Assembly (NCBI RefSeq): GCF_003390885.1 | Contig: NZ_QMEL01000006.1 | Location: forward strand, 1-64,000 | Direction: 5' to 3' | DNA length: 64,000 nucleotides | Source of the DNA: Pelagibacterium sediminicola | GTDB taxonomy: Bacteria; Pseudomonadota; Alphaproteobacteria; Rhizobiales; Devosiaceae | In this document: piece after piece, positions 16,302 through 25,948 of the stretch | Layout of the letters: each line of letters opens with the position of its first letter | How positions within the stretch are numbered: position 1 is the first letter of the stretch | The notes under the pieces: model-generated | What the model saw: the letters and a program-made list of their open reading frames with translations, nothing else | The model's database searches: none | Told to the model about the DNA's origin: nothing | Position numbers and translations under genes: made by a program

Positions 16302-16427
16302 GAATGCCTCTCCTTATAATATTTAGGCATGATAGCAGGCTTAAATGCAATTTTTAATCACCTTGCGAAAGATCTATGCAAGCGGATGCGTTTGTTTAAG
16401 AACCGTTCGAACGGGGAGGAATTTACC

Positions 16428-17975
16428 ATGAGAATTATCGCAGCGGCCGTGCTTGCCGCATCTGTAGTGTTTTTGCCGCTTACGGCGACGGCACGTGATC
16501 TGACGGTTGGCCTGTCTGCCTCTGCTACCTCGATGGACCCGCACTTCTATGTGGTGGGTCCCAATAGTGCGATGGCGCGCAATATCTTCGATGGGCTGGT
16601 TAACCAGGATGCGCACCAGCAGATTCAGCCCGCGCTGGCTGAAAGCTGGGAGCGGCTCGACGACATCACCTGGCAGTTCAAGCTGCGGACCGACGTCAAG
16701 TTTCACGACGGCAGTGACTTCACGGCTGATGACGTCGTCGCCAGTATCAGTCGCGTGCCGGTCGCGGCCACCAACAGTCCGAGTTCGTTCACGCCCTACG
16801 TCCGGGCAATCAGTGAGGTCATCGTAGTCGATCCGCACACCATTCGGATCGTGACCGACGGGCCGACGCCACTGCTTCTCAACAATCTCAGTCGCATCGC
16901 CATCATTCCCGCTTCACAGGGCGAGACCTCGACCGAGGAGATGAACAGGGGCAATGGCGTCATCGGCACCGGCCCGTTCAGGTTCGTGTCGTGGACACCA
17001 GATGCCGAGATCGTTCTTGAGCGCAACGACACCTATTGGGCTGGTGCGCCGGAATGGGAAAAAGTCACGTTCCGCATCTTCAGTAACAACAGCGCCCGCG
17101 TTGCCGCCATCCTGTCGGGCGATGTCGATCTGATCGAGAATATTCCGACGGCCGACACCCGCCGTCTGGAAGACAGCACGTCAATCAACGTCATCAAGGC
17201 CACGGGCAACCGCCTGATGTATCTGCACATGGATCAGGATCGGGAAGAGTCGCCATTCGCCAGCGGACCAGGCGGCGAGAACCCGCTGCTGAAGCCGGAA
17301 GTGCGGCGCGCGCTGTCTTTGTCGATCAACCGCGAGGCAATCGTCGACCGGGTCATGGATGGCCAGGGCACGCCGTCCGGCCAGGTCGTTCCGGAAGGCT
17401 ATTTTGGTTACGATGCCGCGCTGACGGTCGATCCCTATGATCCCGACCGCGCCAGGGAAATGCTGGCCCAGGCCGGCTATCCGGACGGTTTCACGCTGAC
17501 TTTCCATGCCTCGAACGACCGCTATCCCAACGACTCGCGGGTCGCTCAGGCGCTCGGCCAGTTCTTCAGCCGGATCGGGGTGAGGACCTCGGTCGAGACG
17601 CTGCCGGGCAGCGTCTATTTCTCGCGCGCCTCGGCGTTGGAATTCAGCTTCATCATGGGCGGCGCTGCGGTGGAAACCGGCGAGCCGTCCGGCGTGCTGG
17701 GGCCGCTTCTGGAGACCTACGGCGAGCAGGCAGGGCAGGGCAATCGCGGCCGCTACTCCAGCCCCGAGTTCGACGGCATACTCGGTCAGGCGCGCGCGAC
17801 GCTGGACGACGATGAGCGCGAAATGCTTCTGAAGAAAGCAACGGAGATTGCCATGGGCGACCTTGGTATCATTCCGTTGTTCTTCCTCGATAACACCTGG
17901 GCGGCCAAGGGCGGTCTGACCTATGAGGGTCGTTCGGACGGCTACACGCTGCCCTACTATGTGAGCGCCGAATAG
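16428..17975 (+). CDS. ABC transporter substrate-binding protein (peptide/opine/nickel family)
   Basis: Protein of about 515 aa of the SBP_bac_5 (DppA/OppA) family. A Sec signal peptide ([20 protein letters not shown], cut near TARD) precedes the motif [10 protein letters not shown], then [18 protein letters not shown] and the [12 protein letters not shown] signature. The ATG at 16428 is chosen for its GGGGAGGA Shine-Dalgarno; an upstream extension gives no signal peptide. It is the first gene of an operon with two permeases and a fused ATPase. The neighbouring nucleoside hydrolases suggest that the ligand may be a nucleoside or nucleoside conjugate rather than a peptide. That is inference. 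Confidence 0.9.
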   Translation: MRIIAAAVLAASVVFLPLTATARDLTVGLSASATSMDPHFYVVGPNSAMARNIFDGLVNQDAHQQIQPALAESWERLDDITWQFKLRTDVKFHDGSDFTADDVVASISRVPVAATNSPSSFTPYVRAISEVIVVDPHTIRIVTDGPTPLLLNNLSRIAIIPASQGETSTEEMNRGNGVIGTGPFRFVSWTPDAEIVLERNDTYWAGAPEWEKVTFRIFSNNSARVAAILSGDVDLIENIPTADTRRLEDSTSINVIKATGNRLMYLHMDQDREESPFASGPGGENPLLKPEVRRALSLSINREAIVDRVMDGQGTPSGQVVPEGYFGYDAALTVDPYDPDRAREMLAQAGYPDGFTLTFHASNDRYPNDSRVAQALGQFFSRIGVRTSVETLPGSVYFSRASALEFSFIMGGAAVETGEPSGVLGPLLETYGEQAGQGNRGRYSSPEFDGILGQARATLDDDEREMLLKKATEIAMGDLGIIPLFFLDNTWAAKGGLTYEGRSDGYTLPYYVSAE

Positions 17976-18000
17976 GCGGGGAGCCAGGGAGGTGTCGCCG

Positions 18001-18882
18001 ATGTCGTTCCATGGCGTATTCCCCTATCTGGTGACACCGACGGATGCGGAGGGCGGCGTCAACACCGCCGTCCTCGGCGATCTCGTCGAGCATCTGGTCG
18101 GGCAGGGCGTTCATGGCCTCGCGCCGCTGGGCAGCACCGGCGAATTTGCCTATCTGTCGAACGCACAGCGTCTGCAGGTGGTGAAAACGACAGTCGACGC
18201 CAATCGCAGGCGGGTGCCGGTGGTGGCGGGTGTCGCCTCGACCACCACGGCCGATGCCGTGGCGCAGACGAGGGCGCTGGTCGAGGCCGGTGTCGACGGC
18301 ATTCTCGCCATACTGGAAGCCTATTTCCCGGTAGGCGATACCGGCGTCGAAGCCTATTTCAGGGCTGTTGCTGCGGCCGCCGGCGGACGGCCCGTCGTCC
18401 TCTACACCAATCCGCAGTTCCAGCGTTCCGATCTCAGCCTGCCGGTAATTGAGCGGCTCAGCCATGTCGGCAATATTGGCTACATCAAGGACGCCTCTAC
18501 CAATACGGGGCGGCTCCTGTCGATCATCGAGCGCACGCACGGGCGTATGCAGGTATTCTCGGCATCCGCGCATATTCCGGCCTGCGTACTGATGATAGGT
18601 GGCGTTGGCTGGATGGCCGGCCCCGCCTGCATCGTCGCCAGGCAAAGCGTTGATCTCTACGAGGCCGCCCGCGCGGGCGACTGGCCCCGCGTCATGGACC
18701 TGCAACGCCCGTTGTGGCGCGTGAACGAGATCTTCGCCAAATACTCCATTGCTGCCTGCATTAAGGCGGCGCTGCAGCTACAGGGATTTGCAGTGGGCGA
18801 TCCCGTCGCGCCGCAGGTGCCGCTGGACGATATCGCGCGCGACGAGATCGCCGGGGTGCTCCGGTCGGTCGGCGCGCTCTAG
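18001..18882 (+). CDS. DapA/N-acetylneuraminate lyase family aldolase
   Basis: TIM-barrel lyase of about 293 aa. It has the GSTGEF loop, VVLYTNPQF with the family Tyr, and the Schiff-base Lys in IGYIKDAS. The start is ATG 18001, spaced correctly from GGGAGG; a GTG at 17992 overlaps that site. True DapA makes dihydrodipicolinate, but the position inside an uptake operon, between the binding protein and two nucleoside hydrolases, suggests a catabolic aldolase or hydratase acting on a keto acid. The substrate is not predictable from motifs. Confidence 0.87.
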   Translation: MSFHGVFPYLVTPTDAEGGVNTAVLGDLVEHLVGQGVHGLAPLGSTGEFAYLSNAQRLQVVKTTVDANRRRVPVVAGVASTTTADAVAQTRALVEAGVDGILAILEAYFPVGDTGVEAYFRAVAAAAGGRPVVLYTNPQFQRSDLSLPVIERLSHVGNIGYIKDASTNTGRLLSIIERTHGRMQVFSASAHIPACVLMIGGVGWMAGPACIVARQSVDLYEAARAGDWPRVMDLQRPLWRVNEIFAKYSIAACIKAALQLQGFAVGDPVAPQVPLDDIARDEIAGVLRSVGAL

Positions 18883-18948
18883 CTCGATACGGCAAGTATA
18901 CAACAATACCAGACGCCGGCGGCAGACCGCCGTCGCATAGGCGGATAC

Positions 18949-19908
18949 ATGACTGCTACACAAATTATCATCGACTGTGACCCCGGCATCGACGACGCGA
19001 TTGCGCTGCTTGCGGCTTTCGTGTCGCCAGAGTTCGATATCCTCGCCATCACAGCGGTTTCGGGCAACCAGCCGGTGGAGCAGACGGTGCGTAACGCACT
19101 GCAAATATGCGAGTTGGGAGGCCGAGCCGACATTCCCGTCTACACCGGTAGCCATCGTCCTCTCGTGCGCGAGGCGATCCGCGGGCAGTTCCACGGCAAT
19201 ACCGGCCTTGGCAACACATGCCTGCCTGCCCCGATTGCCGAGCCGGAAGAAAACGGCGCGGTCGAATATCTCGTCGACAGGTTGGGCGAGGCTCGACGCA
19301 CTGGAGAGTTAGTCACCTTGTGCTGCCTTGGGCCGATGACCAACCTCGCCATGGCGCTGTGTATAGACCCGAAGATCGCTGATGGCATCAAACGCATAGT
19401 CATGATGGGCGGAGCCTATCGTGAGCCGGGCAATCGTACGATGACGACCGAGTACAACATGCTTACCGATCCACACGCGGCACATGTAGTGTTTTCGAGC
19501 GGAATCCCGATCGTGGCATTGCCACTTGACGCAACGCACCAGGTCATTCTCACACCCGATCACGTGAAGAAATTCGAGGCAGCAAGCGGCCGCATCTCAG
19601 CTTCGGTGGCGGATCTCATGGCCTTCTGGGATCGTAACCAGGTTGAGCGATACGGTTCACGCGGCGGCCCGCTGCACGATCCGTTGGTGATTGCCTGGCT
19701 GCTGGCGCCGCGTCTTTTCAAGACGAAGCGCGCGCGTATCTTCATTGAACACGAAAGTGAATTGTGCATGGGGCAAACCGTGGCCGACTGGTACGGTAGC
19801 AGCGGCCTCGCGCCCAACGCCGAGATCGTGACTCAGGTGGACGCTGCGGGCGTGATCGACCTGTTTCTTGACCGCTTCTCCCGCTACAACCCGGATATTG
19901 CCGCATGA
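18949..19908 (+). CDS. Nucleoside hydrolase (IunH family), first copy
   Basis: Protein of 319 aa with the defining N-terminal calcium site IIDCDPGIDDAIALL, then MMGGAY, EYNMLTDPHAA and a C-terminal LHDPLVIAWLL. These enzymes hydrolyse the N-glycosidic bond of nucleosides to a free base and ribose. It is followed by a second copy with a 4-bp ATGA overlap. The gap of 66 bp to the upstream aldolase gene holds no visible terminator, so all are probably one operon. Confidence 0.92.
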   Translation: MTATQIIIDCDPGIDDAIALLAAFVSPEFDILAITAVSGNQPVEQTVRNALQICELGGRADIPVYTGSHRPLVREAIRGQFHGNTGLGNTCLPAPIAEPEENGAVEYLVDRLGEARRTGELVTLCCLGPMTNLAMALCIDPKIADGIKRIVMMGGAYREPGNRTMTTEYNMLTDPHAAHVVFSSGIPIVALPLDATHQVILTPDHVKKFEAASGRISASVADLMAFWDRNQVERYGSRGGPLHDPLVIAWLLAPRLFKTKRARIFIEHESELCMGQTVADWYGSSGLAPNAEIVTQVDAAGVIDLFLDRFSRYNPDIAA

Positions 19909-20885
19909 GCCGCCACCAGGTCATCATCGACACCGACCCCGGCGTCGACGACGCAGCGGCGATCCTGCTAGCGATGGCGTCGCCGGAGATAGACCTTTTG
20001 GGTATTTCGGTCGTTGCCGGTAATGTCGGGCTGGAGGCGAGCCTGGTGAACGCCTGCAAGCTGGCAGCACTTGCCGGATATTGCAACCTGCCAGTGCTGG
20101 CGGGCGCCTCGCGGCCTCTGATACGTGAGCCGGTGCTGGGTAAATACGCGCATGTCGGCCGCTTCGCCGACGATCTGGTTCCTCCGACCGACCTCGTCCC
20201 GCAACCTGACTCGGCCATCCGCTTCATCGCCGAACGGGCGCGTGAAGCGGCGCGGCGGGGCGGCGGCATAACGCTGTGCGCCATCGGACCGCTGACCAAC
20301 ATCGCGCTTGCGTTGCGGCTTCATCCAGAGGTGGCGCCCGGCATCAGGCAGATCGTCATGATGGGTGGCGCGTTCGCAGCACTTGGTCACCGCACGCCGT
20401 GGTCGGAATACAATATCCACGCCGATCCGCACGCAGCCGATGTCGTCTGGCGGTCTGGCGTCCCGCTCACGTTGCTGCCGCTCGACGTCACGTTTCAGGC
20501 GCTGTTCACGGAAGCCGATTTCAGCGCGTTTGAAGCGCGTGACGGTGTGTGCGGTAGGGCAATGGCCGAACTGCTGCGCGCTTATGACCGCAGCGATGAA
20601 AAGCGCTTCGGCCGCCCCGGCGGTCCGGTTCACGATGCGATGGCCGTCGCATGGCTGCTACGACCGGAGCTTTTCCACGGTCGCGAGGCAGCAGTCGGCG
20701 TGACGACCTGCGGCCCAACTGCCGGGCATAGCTGGGCGGATTTCCACGGCGTGACCGGACAAAGCCCCAATGCACACGTAATCGACGCGGTCGACGAGGC
20801 CGGCTATCGCCGGCTGGTCACGGAGCGCATCGCGGGATTGGGCGCGACACGAGAGGCGCCCGAAGGAAGGGAGATCGTCGCATGA
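19905..20885 (+). CDS. Nucleoside hydrolase (IunH family), second copy
   Basis: Protein of 326 aa with IIDTDPGVDDAAAILLA at the N-terminus, MMGGAFAALG, EYNIHADPHAA and VHDAMAVAWLL. It is a clear but diverged paralogue of the preceding gene, so the two probably differ in base preference or act on two related nucleosides. It overlaps both neighbours by 4 bp (ATGA), which implies translational coupling to the permease that follows. Confidence 0.92.
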   Translation: MSRHQVIIDTDPGVDDAAAILLAMASPEIDLLGISVVAGNVGLEASLVNACKLAALAGYCNLPVLAGASRPLIREPVLGKYAHVGRFADDLVPPTDLVPQPDSAIRFIAERAREAARRGGGITLCAIGPLTNIALALRLHPEVAPGIRQIVMMGGAFAALGHRTPWSEYNIHADPHAADVVWRSGVPLTLLPLDVTFQALFTEADFSAFEARDGVCGRAMAELLRAYDRSDEKRFGRPGGPVHDAMAVAWLLRPELFHGREAAVGVTTCGPTAGHSWADFHGVTGQSPNAHVIDAVDEAGYRRLVTERIAGLGATREAPEGREIVA

Positions 20886-21859
20886 GCAGTTACCTTCTAA
20901 GTCGTCTGTTCCAGACAGTCGTGACGCTGTTCGTCATGAGCGTTCTGGTGTTTGTCGGCCTCTACATGGTGGGCAACCCGGTCGATGTGCTCTTGAGTCC
21001 CATGGCCACCCCGGCCGAAAGGCTGGAGATCATCCGGGCGTTCGGTCTCGACCGCCCCGTATGGGAGCAATACCTCGTATTCGTTTCCAACGCGCTGCAA
21101 GGTGATCTCGGCAATTCCTTCATCTTCAATCAGCCTGCGCGCCACCTCATCCTCCAACGCTTGCCGGCAACGCTGGAACTCGCCTTCACCGCGTTGGCAA
21201 TGGGGCTGGTGCTGGGGATTCCGCTCGGCATCTGGGCCGGGCTAAAGCCGGACAGCTTCGCCTCGAAGTCTGTGATGGCCTTCTCAATCCTCGGCTTTAG
21301 CCTGCCGACCTTCTGGATCGGCCTTGTCATGATTATGGTGTTCAGCGTCCAGCTTGGCTGGCTGCCAGCATCGGGGCGCGGCGATACCGTCGATCTCTTC
21401 GGCGTGCCCGTCAGTTTTCTCTCACTGGACGGATGGTCGCATCTGCTCTTGCCCGCCTTTAACCTCGCGCTGTTCAAGATTTCGCTGATTATTCGCCTGA
21501 CCCGCGCCGGTGTAATGGAGGTGATGCAACTCGATTTCGTGCGCTTCGCGCGTGCCAAGGGCATCTCCGAAAAGCGTATCCTGCGCGTTCATGTCCTCAA
21601 GAATACGTTGATCCCGCTCATCACGGTTATCGGACTCGAACTTGGCTCACTCATCGCCTTCGCTGTGGTGACCGAGACGATCTTCGCATGGCCAGGTATG
21701 GGCAAGCTCATTATCGACGCCATCAGCGTGCTCGATCGGCCTGTGATCCTGGCCTACCTGATGATCACCGTCGTCATGTTCAGCGTCATCAATCTGCTGG
21801 TCGACATCTTGTATTCGATCGTCGATCCCCGCGTTCGTTTCGAGGGAGGTTCAAGATGA
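20882..21859 (+). CDS. ABC transporter permease (DppB family)
   Basis: Integral membrane protein of 325 aa. The first membrane helix contains TLFVMSVLVFVGLYMVG, and the usual DppB layout follows: a periplasmic loop, an FTALAMGLVLGIPLG segment, and the coupling motif FVRFARAKGISEKRILRVHVLKN with the EAA-like sequence. It pairs with the next gene to form the transmembrane channel. It starts within the second nucleoside hydrolase stop (4-bp overlap). Confidence 0.93.
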   Translation: MSSYLLSRLFQTVVTLFVMSVLVFVGLYMVGNPVDVLLSPMATPAERLEIIRAFGLDRPVWEQYLVFVSNALQGDLGNSFIFNQPARHLILQRLPATLELAFTALAMGLVLGIPLGIWAGLKPDSFASKSVMAFSILGFSLPTFWIGLVMIMVFSVQLGWLPASGRGDTVDLFGVPVSFLSLDGWSHLLLPAFNLALFKISLIIRLTRAGVMEVMQLDFVRFARAKGISEKRILRVHVLKNTLIPLITVIGLELGSLIAFAVVTETIFAWPGMGKLIIDAISVLDRPVILAYLMITVVMFSVINLLVDILYSIVDPRVRFEGGSR

Positions 21860-22791
21860 GTCAGCCAATCGAAAAGGCCGCTTCGGTACATGCCGGAATG
21901 GAGGCCGCCGCCAGTCCTGCATCATCGCCGCTGAGGCGAGTAGTGGTGTCGCTTCTGGGTGACCGGCTTGCACTGATTGGCACCATCGTTGTCGGCATTC
22001 TGGTCGTTGTGGCGGTGCTGGCGCCCGTTCTCGCACCGCAAAATCCCTACGATCTCGCCCAACTTGACATCATGGACGGGCGTCTGGCGCCAGGTGAGCA
22101 GGGCATATCAGGCATGACCTACCTGCTCGGCACAGACGATCAGGGCCGTGACCTTTTCAGCGCGATCCTTTATGGCCTGCGCACCTCGATCCTTGTCGGC
22201 CTTGCCAGCGCAGCCATAGCACTCGCAATCGGCACCAGCATCGGTCTGCTCAGCGCCTATGCCGGCGGCCGTGCCGACGCCGTACTGATGCGCATCGTCG
22301 ATATCCAGCTCAGCTTCCCGGCCATCCTGATCGCTCTGATCTTCCTCGCAATTCTTGGGCAGGGTGTCGACAAGATCATCATTGCGCTGGTTGTCACCCA
22401 ATGGGCCTACTATGCACGCACGGTACGTGGCTCGGCTTTGGTCGAAAGTAAGCGGGCCTACACCGATGCTGCACGTTCGTTGGCACTCTCCGATCGGCGG
22501 ATCATCTTCCGCCACATCCTGCCCAATTGCGTGCCGCCTCTGATCGTCGTTGCCACGATGCGCGTCGCCTACGCGATCATGCTGGAAGCGACTTTATCCT
22601 TCCTGGGCATTGGTTTGCCGGTAACCGAGCCGTCGCTCGGTCTGCTGATTTCCAACGGCTTTGAATATCTGCTGTCAGGCGATTACTGGATCAGCTTTTT
22701 CCCAGGTATCACGCTGCTTTTGCTCATCGTCGGCATCAACCTCATCGGCGATGCTTTGCGCGATATTCTTAATCCGCGTCGGGAGGGCTGA
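21856..22791 (+). CDS. ABC transporter permease (DppC family)
   Basis: Protein of about 311 aa. A cytoplasmic N-terminal tail is followed by a first helix LALIGTIVVGILVVVAVLA, the DppC sequence LLGTDDQGRDLFSAILYGLRTS, and the EAA coupling region YTDAARSLALSDRRIIFRHI. The start at 21856 has GGGAGG upstream and overlaps the DppB stop by 4 bp. The frame is open further upstream but that portion is a shadow of dppB. Confidence 0.93.
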   Translation: MSQPIEKAASVHAGMEAAASPASSPLRRVVVSLLGDRLALIGTIVVGILVVVAVLAPVLAPQNPYDLAQLDIMDGRLAPGEQGISGMTYLLGTDDQGRDLFSAILYGLRTSILVGLASAAIALAIGTSIGLLSAYAGGRADAVLMRIVDIQLSFPAILIALIFLAILGQGVDKIIIALVVTQWAYYARTVRGSALVESKRAYTDAARSLALSDRRIIFRHILPNCVPPLIVVATMRVAYAIMLEATLSFLGIGLPVTEPSLGLLISNGFEYLLSGDYWISFFPGITLLLLIVGINLIGDALRDILNPRREG

Positions 22792-22794
22792 CCC

Positions 22795-24615
22795 ATGACC
22801 GCACCGATCCTTTCCATCTCCGGATTGACCACGGCCTTTAAGGTGGACAGCGAATGGCGCGACGTTGTGCGCGATGTCAGCTTCAGTATCGCCGCACGCG
22901 AAACGGTGGCGGTTGTTGGGGAATCCGGCTCCGGTAAGAGCGTGACGGCTATGTCGATCATGCGGTTGCTCGGCCCCAACGCCCGTTCGACCGGCAACAT
23001 CGAGTTTGAGGGCCATGATCTGCTGTCTCTGCCGGCAAAGGAAATGCAGGCCATCCGGGGCAACCGCATCGGCATGATCTTTCAGGAGCCGATGACGTCG
23101 CTCAATCCTGTCCTCAAGATTGGCGACCAGATCACCGAGGTGCTGATGCAGCACAAGGGCCTCAATCATACGGCGGCGATGACAGAGGCGGCACGATTGC
23201 TTGACAAAGTGCGTATCCCATCCGCCAAGGCGCGGTTGAACGAGTATCCGATGAGTTTTTCCGGCGGCATGCGCCAACGTGTCGTCATCGCCATTGCGCT
23301 CGCCTGCGAACCGAGGTTGCTGATCGCCGACGAACCAACCACCGCACTTGACGTCACGATCCAGGCGCAAATATTGGAGCTGATCAAGACGCTACAGCGC
23401 GAAGAAGGCATGTCCGTCCTGTTCATCACCCACGACATGGGAGTGGTGGCGGAAATCTCGGACCGCACGGTGGTGATGTATCGCGGCGAGGTTGTCGAAA
23501 CCGATACAACCAAACACATCTTCCGCGACGCCGCCCATCCATACACGCGCGCGCTTCTGTCGGCGGTGCCGCAACTCGGCTCGATGATAGGCGAACCGCG
23601 TCCCCTGCGCTTTCCCATAGTCGACATGGCAACGGGTGAGGTACAGCCGGTGCCGCGGACGGCGGATACCGTCCGAATGGATGCCGAGCCTATCCTGAAG
23701 GTTGATAAGTTGGTGACCCGCTTCCCCGTCAGAAAGGGGATTCTACGCCGCACCGTTGGTAATATCCATGCGGTTGAGGACGTCTCATTCGCATTGCGGG
23801 CAGGTGAAACTCTCTCCCTGGTTGGCGAATCCGGCTGCGGAAAATCCACCACCGGGCGTTCGATCATCCGCCTCACCGACATGACCTCTGGAACGGTTGA
23901 GATCGGCGGCCGCAACGTAGCGCGTGCTGGCAAGGGAGAACTGGCAGACATACGTCGCAACGCCCAGATGATCTTCCAGGATCCCTATGAAAGTCTCAAC
24001 CCGCGCATTCGCATCGGTGATGCTATCGCCGAGCCGATGATCGCACACGGCCTCCTGAACGGTGCACAGGCGCGGCAACGTGTCGGCTCGCTACTCGAAC
24101 AAGTTGGCCTGTCTCCTTCTATGGCGGATCGGTTTCCACACGAGTTCTCCGGTGGACAGCGGCAGCGCGTCTGCATCGCCCGTGCGCTTGCACTGGATCC
24201 TAAACTCATCGTCGCCGACGAAGCCGTCTCGGCGCTCGATGTGTCGATCAAGGCGCAGGTTATCAACCTGATGCTCGATCTTCAGGAACAGCTTGGCCTC
24301 GGCTACCTGTTCATCAGCCACGACATGGCGGTTGTGGAACGCATCAGCCATCGCGTGGCGGTGATGTATATGGGTGAAATCGTCGAGATCGGCCCGCGAC
24401 ACGCGGTATTTGAGAACCCGGCGCACGCATATACACGCAAGTTGATGGCCGCCGTGCCGATTGCGGACCCTGAGCGTCGGCGCGTCCGTCACATCTCCAA
24501 CGACGAAATCCGCAGCCCCTATCACAATGCCGGTTATCTGCCGTCAGAGCATTTTTATCGCGAAGTGGGAGAGCAACATTTTGTGCTGGTCGACTCGCTG
24601 GAAACGGCCGCCTGA
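22795..24615 (+). CDS. ABC transporter ATP-binding protein, fused DppD-DppF type
   Basis: Protein of 606 aa with two complete nucleotide-binding domains. Domain 1 has Walker A GESGSGKS, signature FSGGMRQRV and Walker [13 protein letters not shown]. Domain 2, from about residue 300, has [17 protein letters not shown] and [12 protein letters not shown]. Each is followed by the oligopeptide-transporter C-terminal extension ([24 protein letters not shown]). The fused form replaces separate DppD and DppF subunits. It starts 3 bp after the permease stop. Confidence 0.94.
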   Translation: MTAPILSISGLTTAFKVDSEWRDVVRDVSFSIAARETVAVVGESGSGKSVTAMSIMRLLGPNARSTGNIEFEGHDLLSLPAKEMQAIRGNRIGMIFQEPMTSLNPVLKIGDQITEVLMQHKGLNHTAAMTEAARLLDKVRIPSAKARLNEYPMSFSGGMRQRVVIAIALACEPRLLIADEPTTALDVTIQAQILELIKTLQREEGMSVLFITHDMGVVAEISDRTVVMYRGEVVETDTTKHIFRDAAHPYTRALLSAVPQLGSMIGEPRPLRFPIVDMATGEVQPVPRTADTVRMDAEPILKVDKLVTRFPVRKGILRRTVGNIHAVEDVSFALRAGETLSLVGESGCGKSTTGRSIIRLTDMTSGTVEIGGRNVARAGKGELADIRRNAQMIFQDPYESLNPRIRIGDAIAEPMIAHGLLNGAQARQRVGSLLEQVGLSPSMADRFPHEFSGGQRQRVCIARALALDPKLIVADEAVSALDVSIKAQVINLMLDLQEQLGLGYLFISHDMAVVERISHRVAVMYMGEIVEIGPRHAVFENPAHAYTRKLMAAVPIADPERRRVRHISNDEIRSPYHNAGYLPSEHFYREVGEQHFVLVDSLETAA

Positions 24616-24616
24616 A

Positions 24617-25507
24617 ATGATCGTTGTTTTCGGCTCGATCAATTGTGATTTCATCTTCGATATGCCTGTTATGCCGGTTGTCGGTCAGACGCTGTTGGCC
24701 AGCGGCCTGCGCATTGAGCCGGGCGGGAAAGGCGCCAATCAGGGGCTTGCCGCTGCGCGTGACGGCGCCAGGGTTGCGATGGTGGGTGCGGTTGGCGCGG
24801 ACGTAATCGCCGACACCGCCTTGAGCGGCCTTGACTCCCACGCGATCGACCTTTCGAGGGTGGTGCGAGTGGAACAGCAGACCGGCTGCACCTCGATTTT
24901 CATTGATGACCAGGGGCACAACCTGATTGCCGTTGCCCCGGGGGCCAACATGGAGGCCCGTGCAAGCCAGGTCGACGATATGCTTCTTGCCGAGGCCAGT
25001 ACTTTTCTTTTCCAGATGGAGACGGATCCGCGGCAAATGGCGGAATTGGCGCGTCGCGTGAAAATGGCGGGAAAACGCTCGATCCTCAATCTTGCACCGG
25101 CAATCCCCGTCGAACCGGCAATACTGTCCCTGTTTGACCTCGTTGTCGTCAACGAGGACGAAGCTCAGGCGCTCGGCGGATGGCTCGGTTGCACGCCGGA
25201 TTGTGAGTCGCTTTCACGACGCCTTGGTACAGGTGTCCTGTGCACACTTGGTGGAAATGGTTCGCAGGCCTTCGCCGATGGCAGGCATGCTTTCGCGCCT
25301 GCGATTTCCGTTGATATCATTGATACTTCGGCGGCGGGTGACTGTTACATCGGTGTACTTGCCGCCTCTCTGGATCGCGGCCTGACGCTGGAAGACGCGA
25401 TGAAACGCGCCTCATGCGCGGCTGGACTGGCCTGCGCACAACGTGGCAGCCAGAAAAGCATCCCTTATGCCGAAGAGACCACGGCTCGGCTGGCGCAGAC
25501 GATCTGA
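24617..25507 (+). CDS. PfkB-family carbohydrate kinase (ribokinase-like)
   Basis: Protein of about 296 aa. It begins MIVVFGSINCDFIFDMP and carries the ribokinase GGKGANQGLAAAR motif near residue 40 and the catalytic DTSAAGDCYIG motif near residue 240. It would phosphorylate the ribose set free by the nucleoside hydrolases, sending it into the pentose phosphate pathway; rpiA is also in this window at 35427. The ATG at 24617 starts 1 base after the ATPase stop. The long open frame upstream lies within the ATPase gene and is ignored. Confidence 0.9.
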   Translation: MIVVFGSINCDFIFDMPVMPVVGQTLLASGLRIEPGGKGANQGLAAARDGARVAMVGAVGADVIADTALSGLDSHAIDLSRVVRVEQQTGCTSIFIDDQGHNLIAVAPGANMEARASQVDDMLLAEASTFLFQMETDPRQMAELARRVKMAGKRSILNLAPAIPVEPAILSLFDLVVVNEDEAQALGGWLGCTPDCESLSRRLGTGVLCTLGGNGSQAFADGRHAFAPAISVDIIDTSAAGDCYIGVLAASLDRGLTLEDAMKRASCAAGLACAQRGSQKSIPYAEETTARLAQTI

Positions 25508-25948
25508 CCTCGGCCTCAGGTTGACTGTGTTCTACCGTAGATCGCGACGGCGGACTTAAATGCCATGGCCAAGGAGGATTTCGGATGCCTTGGTGGGGCT
25601 CAACTCCTGATCCTTCGTGAGCACAGAGCGACGCGCGCCAGGCCGATACCTTCGGTAGACGGGACCACGCCGTGAACGGCTGCGGCATGAGCGGGAATGG
25701 TCTTGATGTAGCCGATATCGAATGTCGCCGTCTCACGATAGACCACCTTGCCCTCGCTTTTGCGGACGATCTTCGCCATATAGGCGGCGGTGTTGTTCTT
25801 TCGAGGTCTGGCAACGATGGTTTCCACGAGTATCACAAAGCCCTATTGCGGTGTTACTTTGTGATCCTGCCTCGTCTGAAACCTCGTCGCATATGGTCGA
25901 TAACGCAACGTTACGCAACACGCGCATCAAATTTATGAAGAAAATACA
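25508..25948. other. Intergenic region of 441 bp with integrase remnant and inverted repeat
   Basis: No intact gene is visible between the sugar kinase and dusA. The region holds the integrase-like fragment on the minus strand (25717-25836) and a perfect 9-bp inverted repeat, ATCACAAAG at 25832-25840 and CTTTGTGAT at 25857-25865, with a 16-bp spacer. Its position at the edge of the uptake operon suits a recombination scar. Confidence 0.5.
25717..25836 (-). pseudogene. Remnant resembling the N-terminus of a tyrosine integrase
   Basis: On the minus strand, from a GTG at 25836, about 40 residues (VARPRKNNTAAYMAKI then EGKVVYRETATFD) match the N-terminal arm-binding pattern of rhizobial integrases, with a better fit than the remnant at 15276. 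The reading then changes to unrelated sequence and stops by 25600, so the gene is truncated. It flanks the nucleoside-uptake operon on the side opposite the first remnant. Confidence 0.45.
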
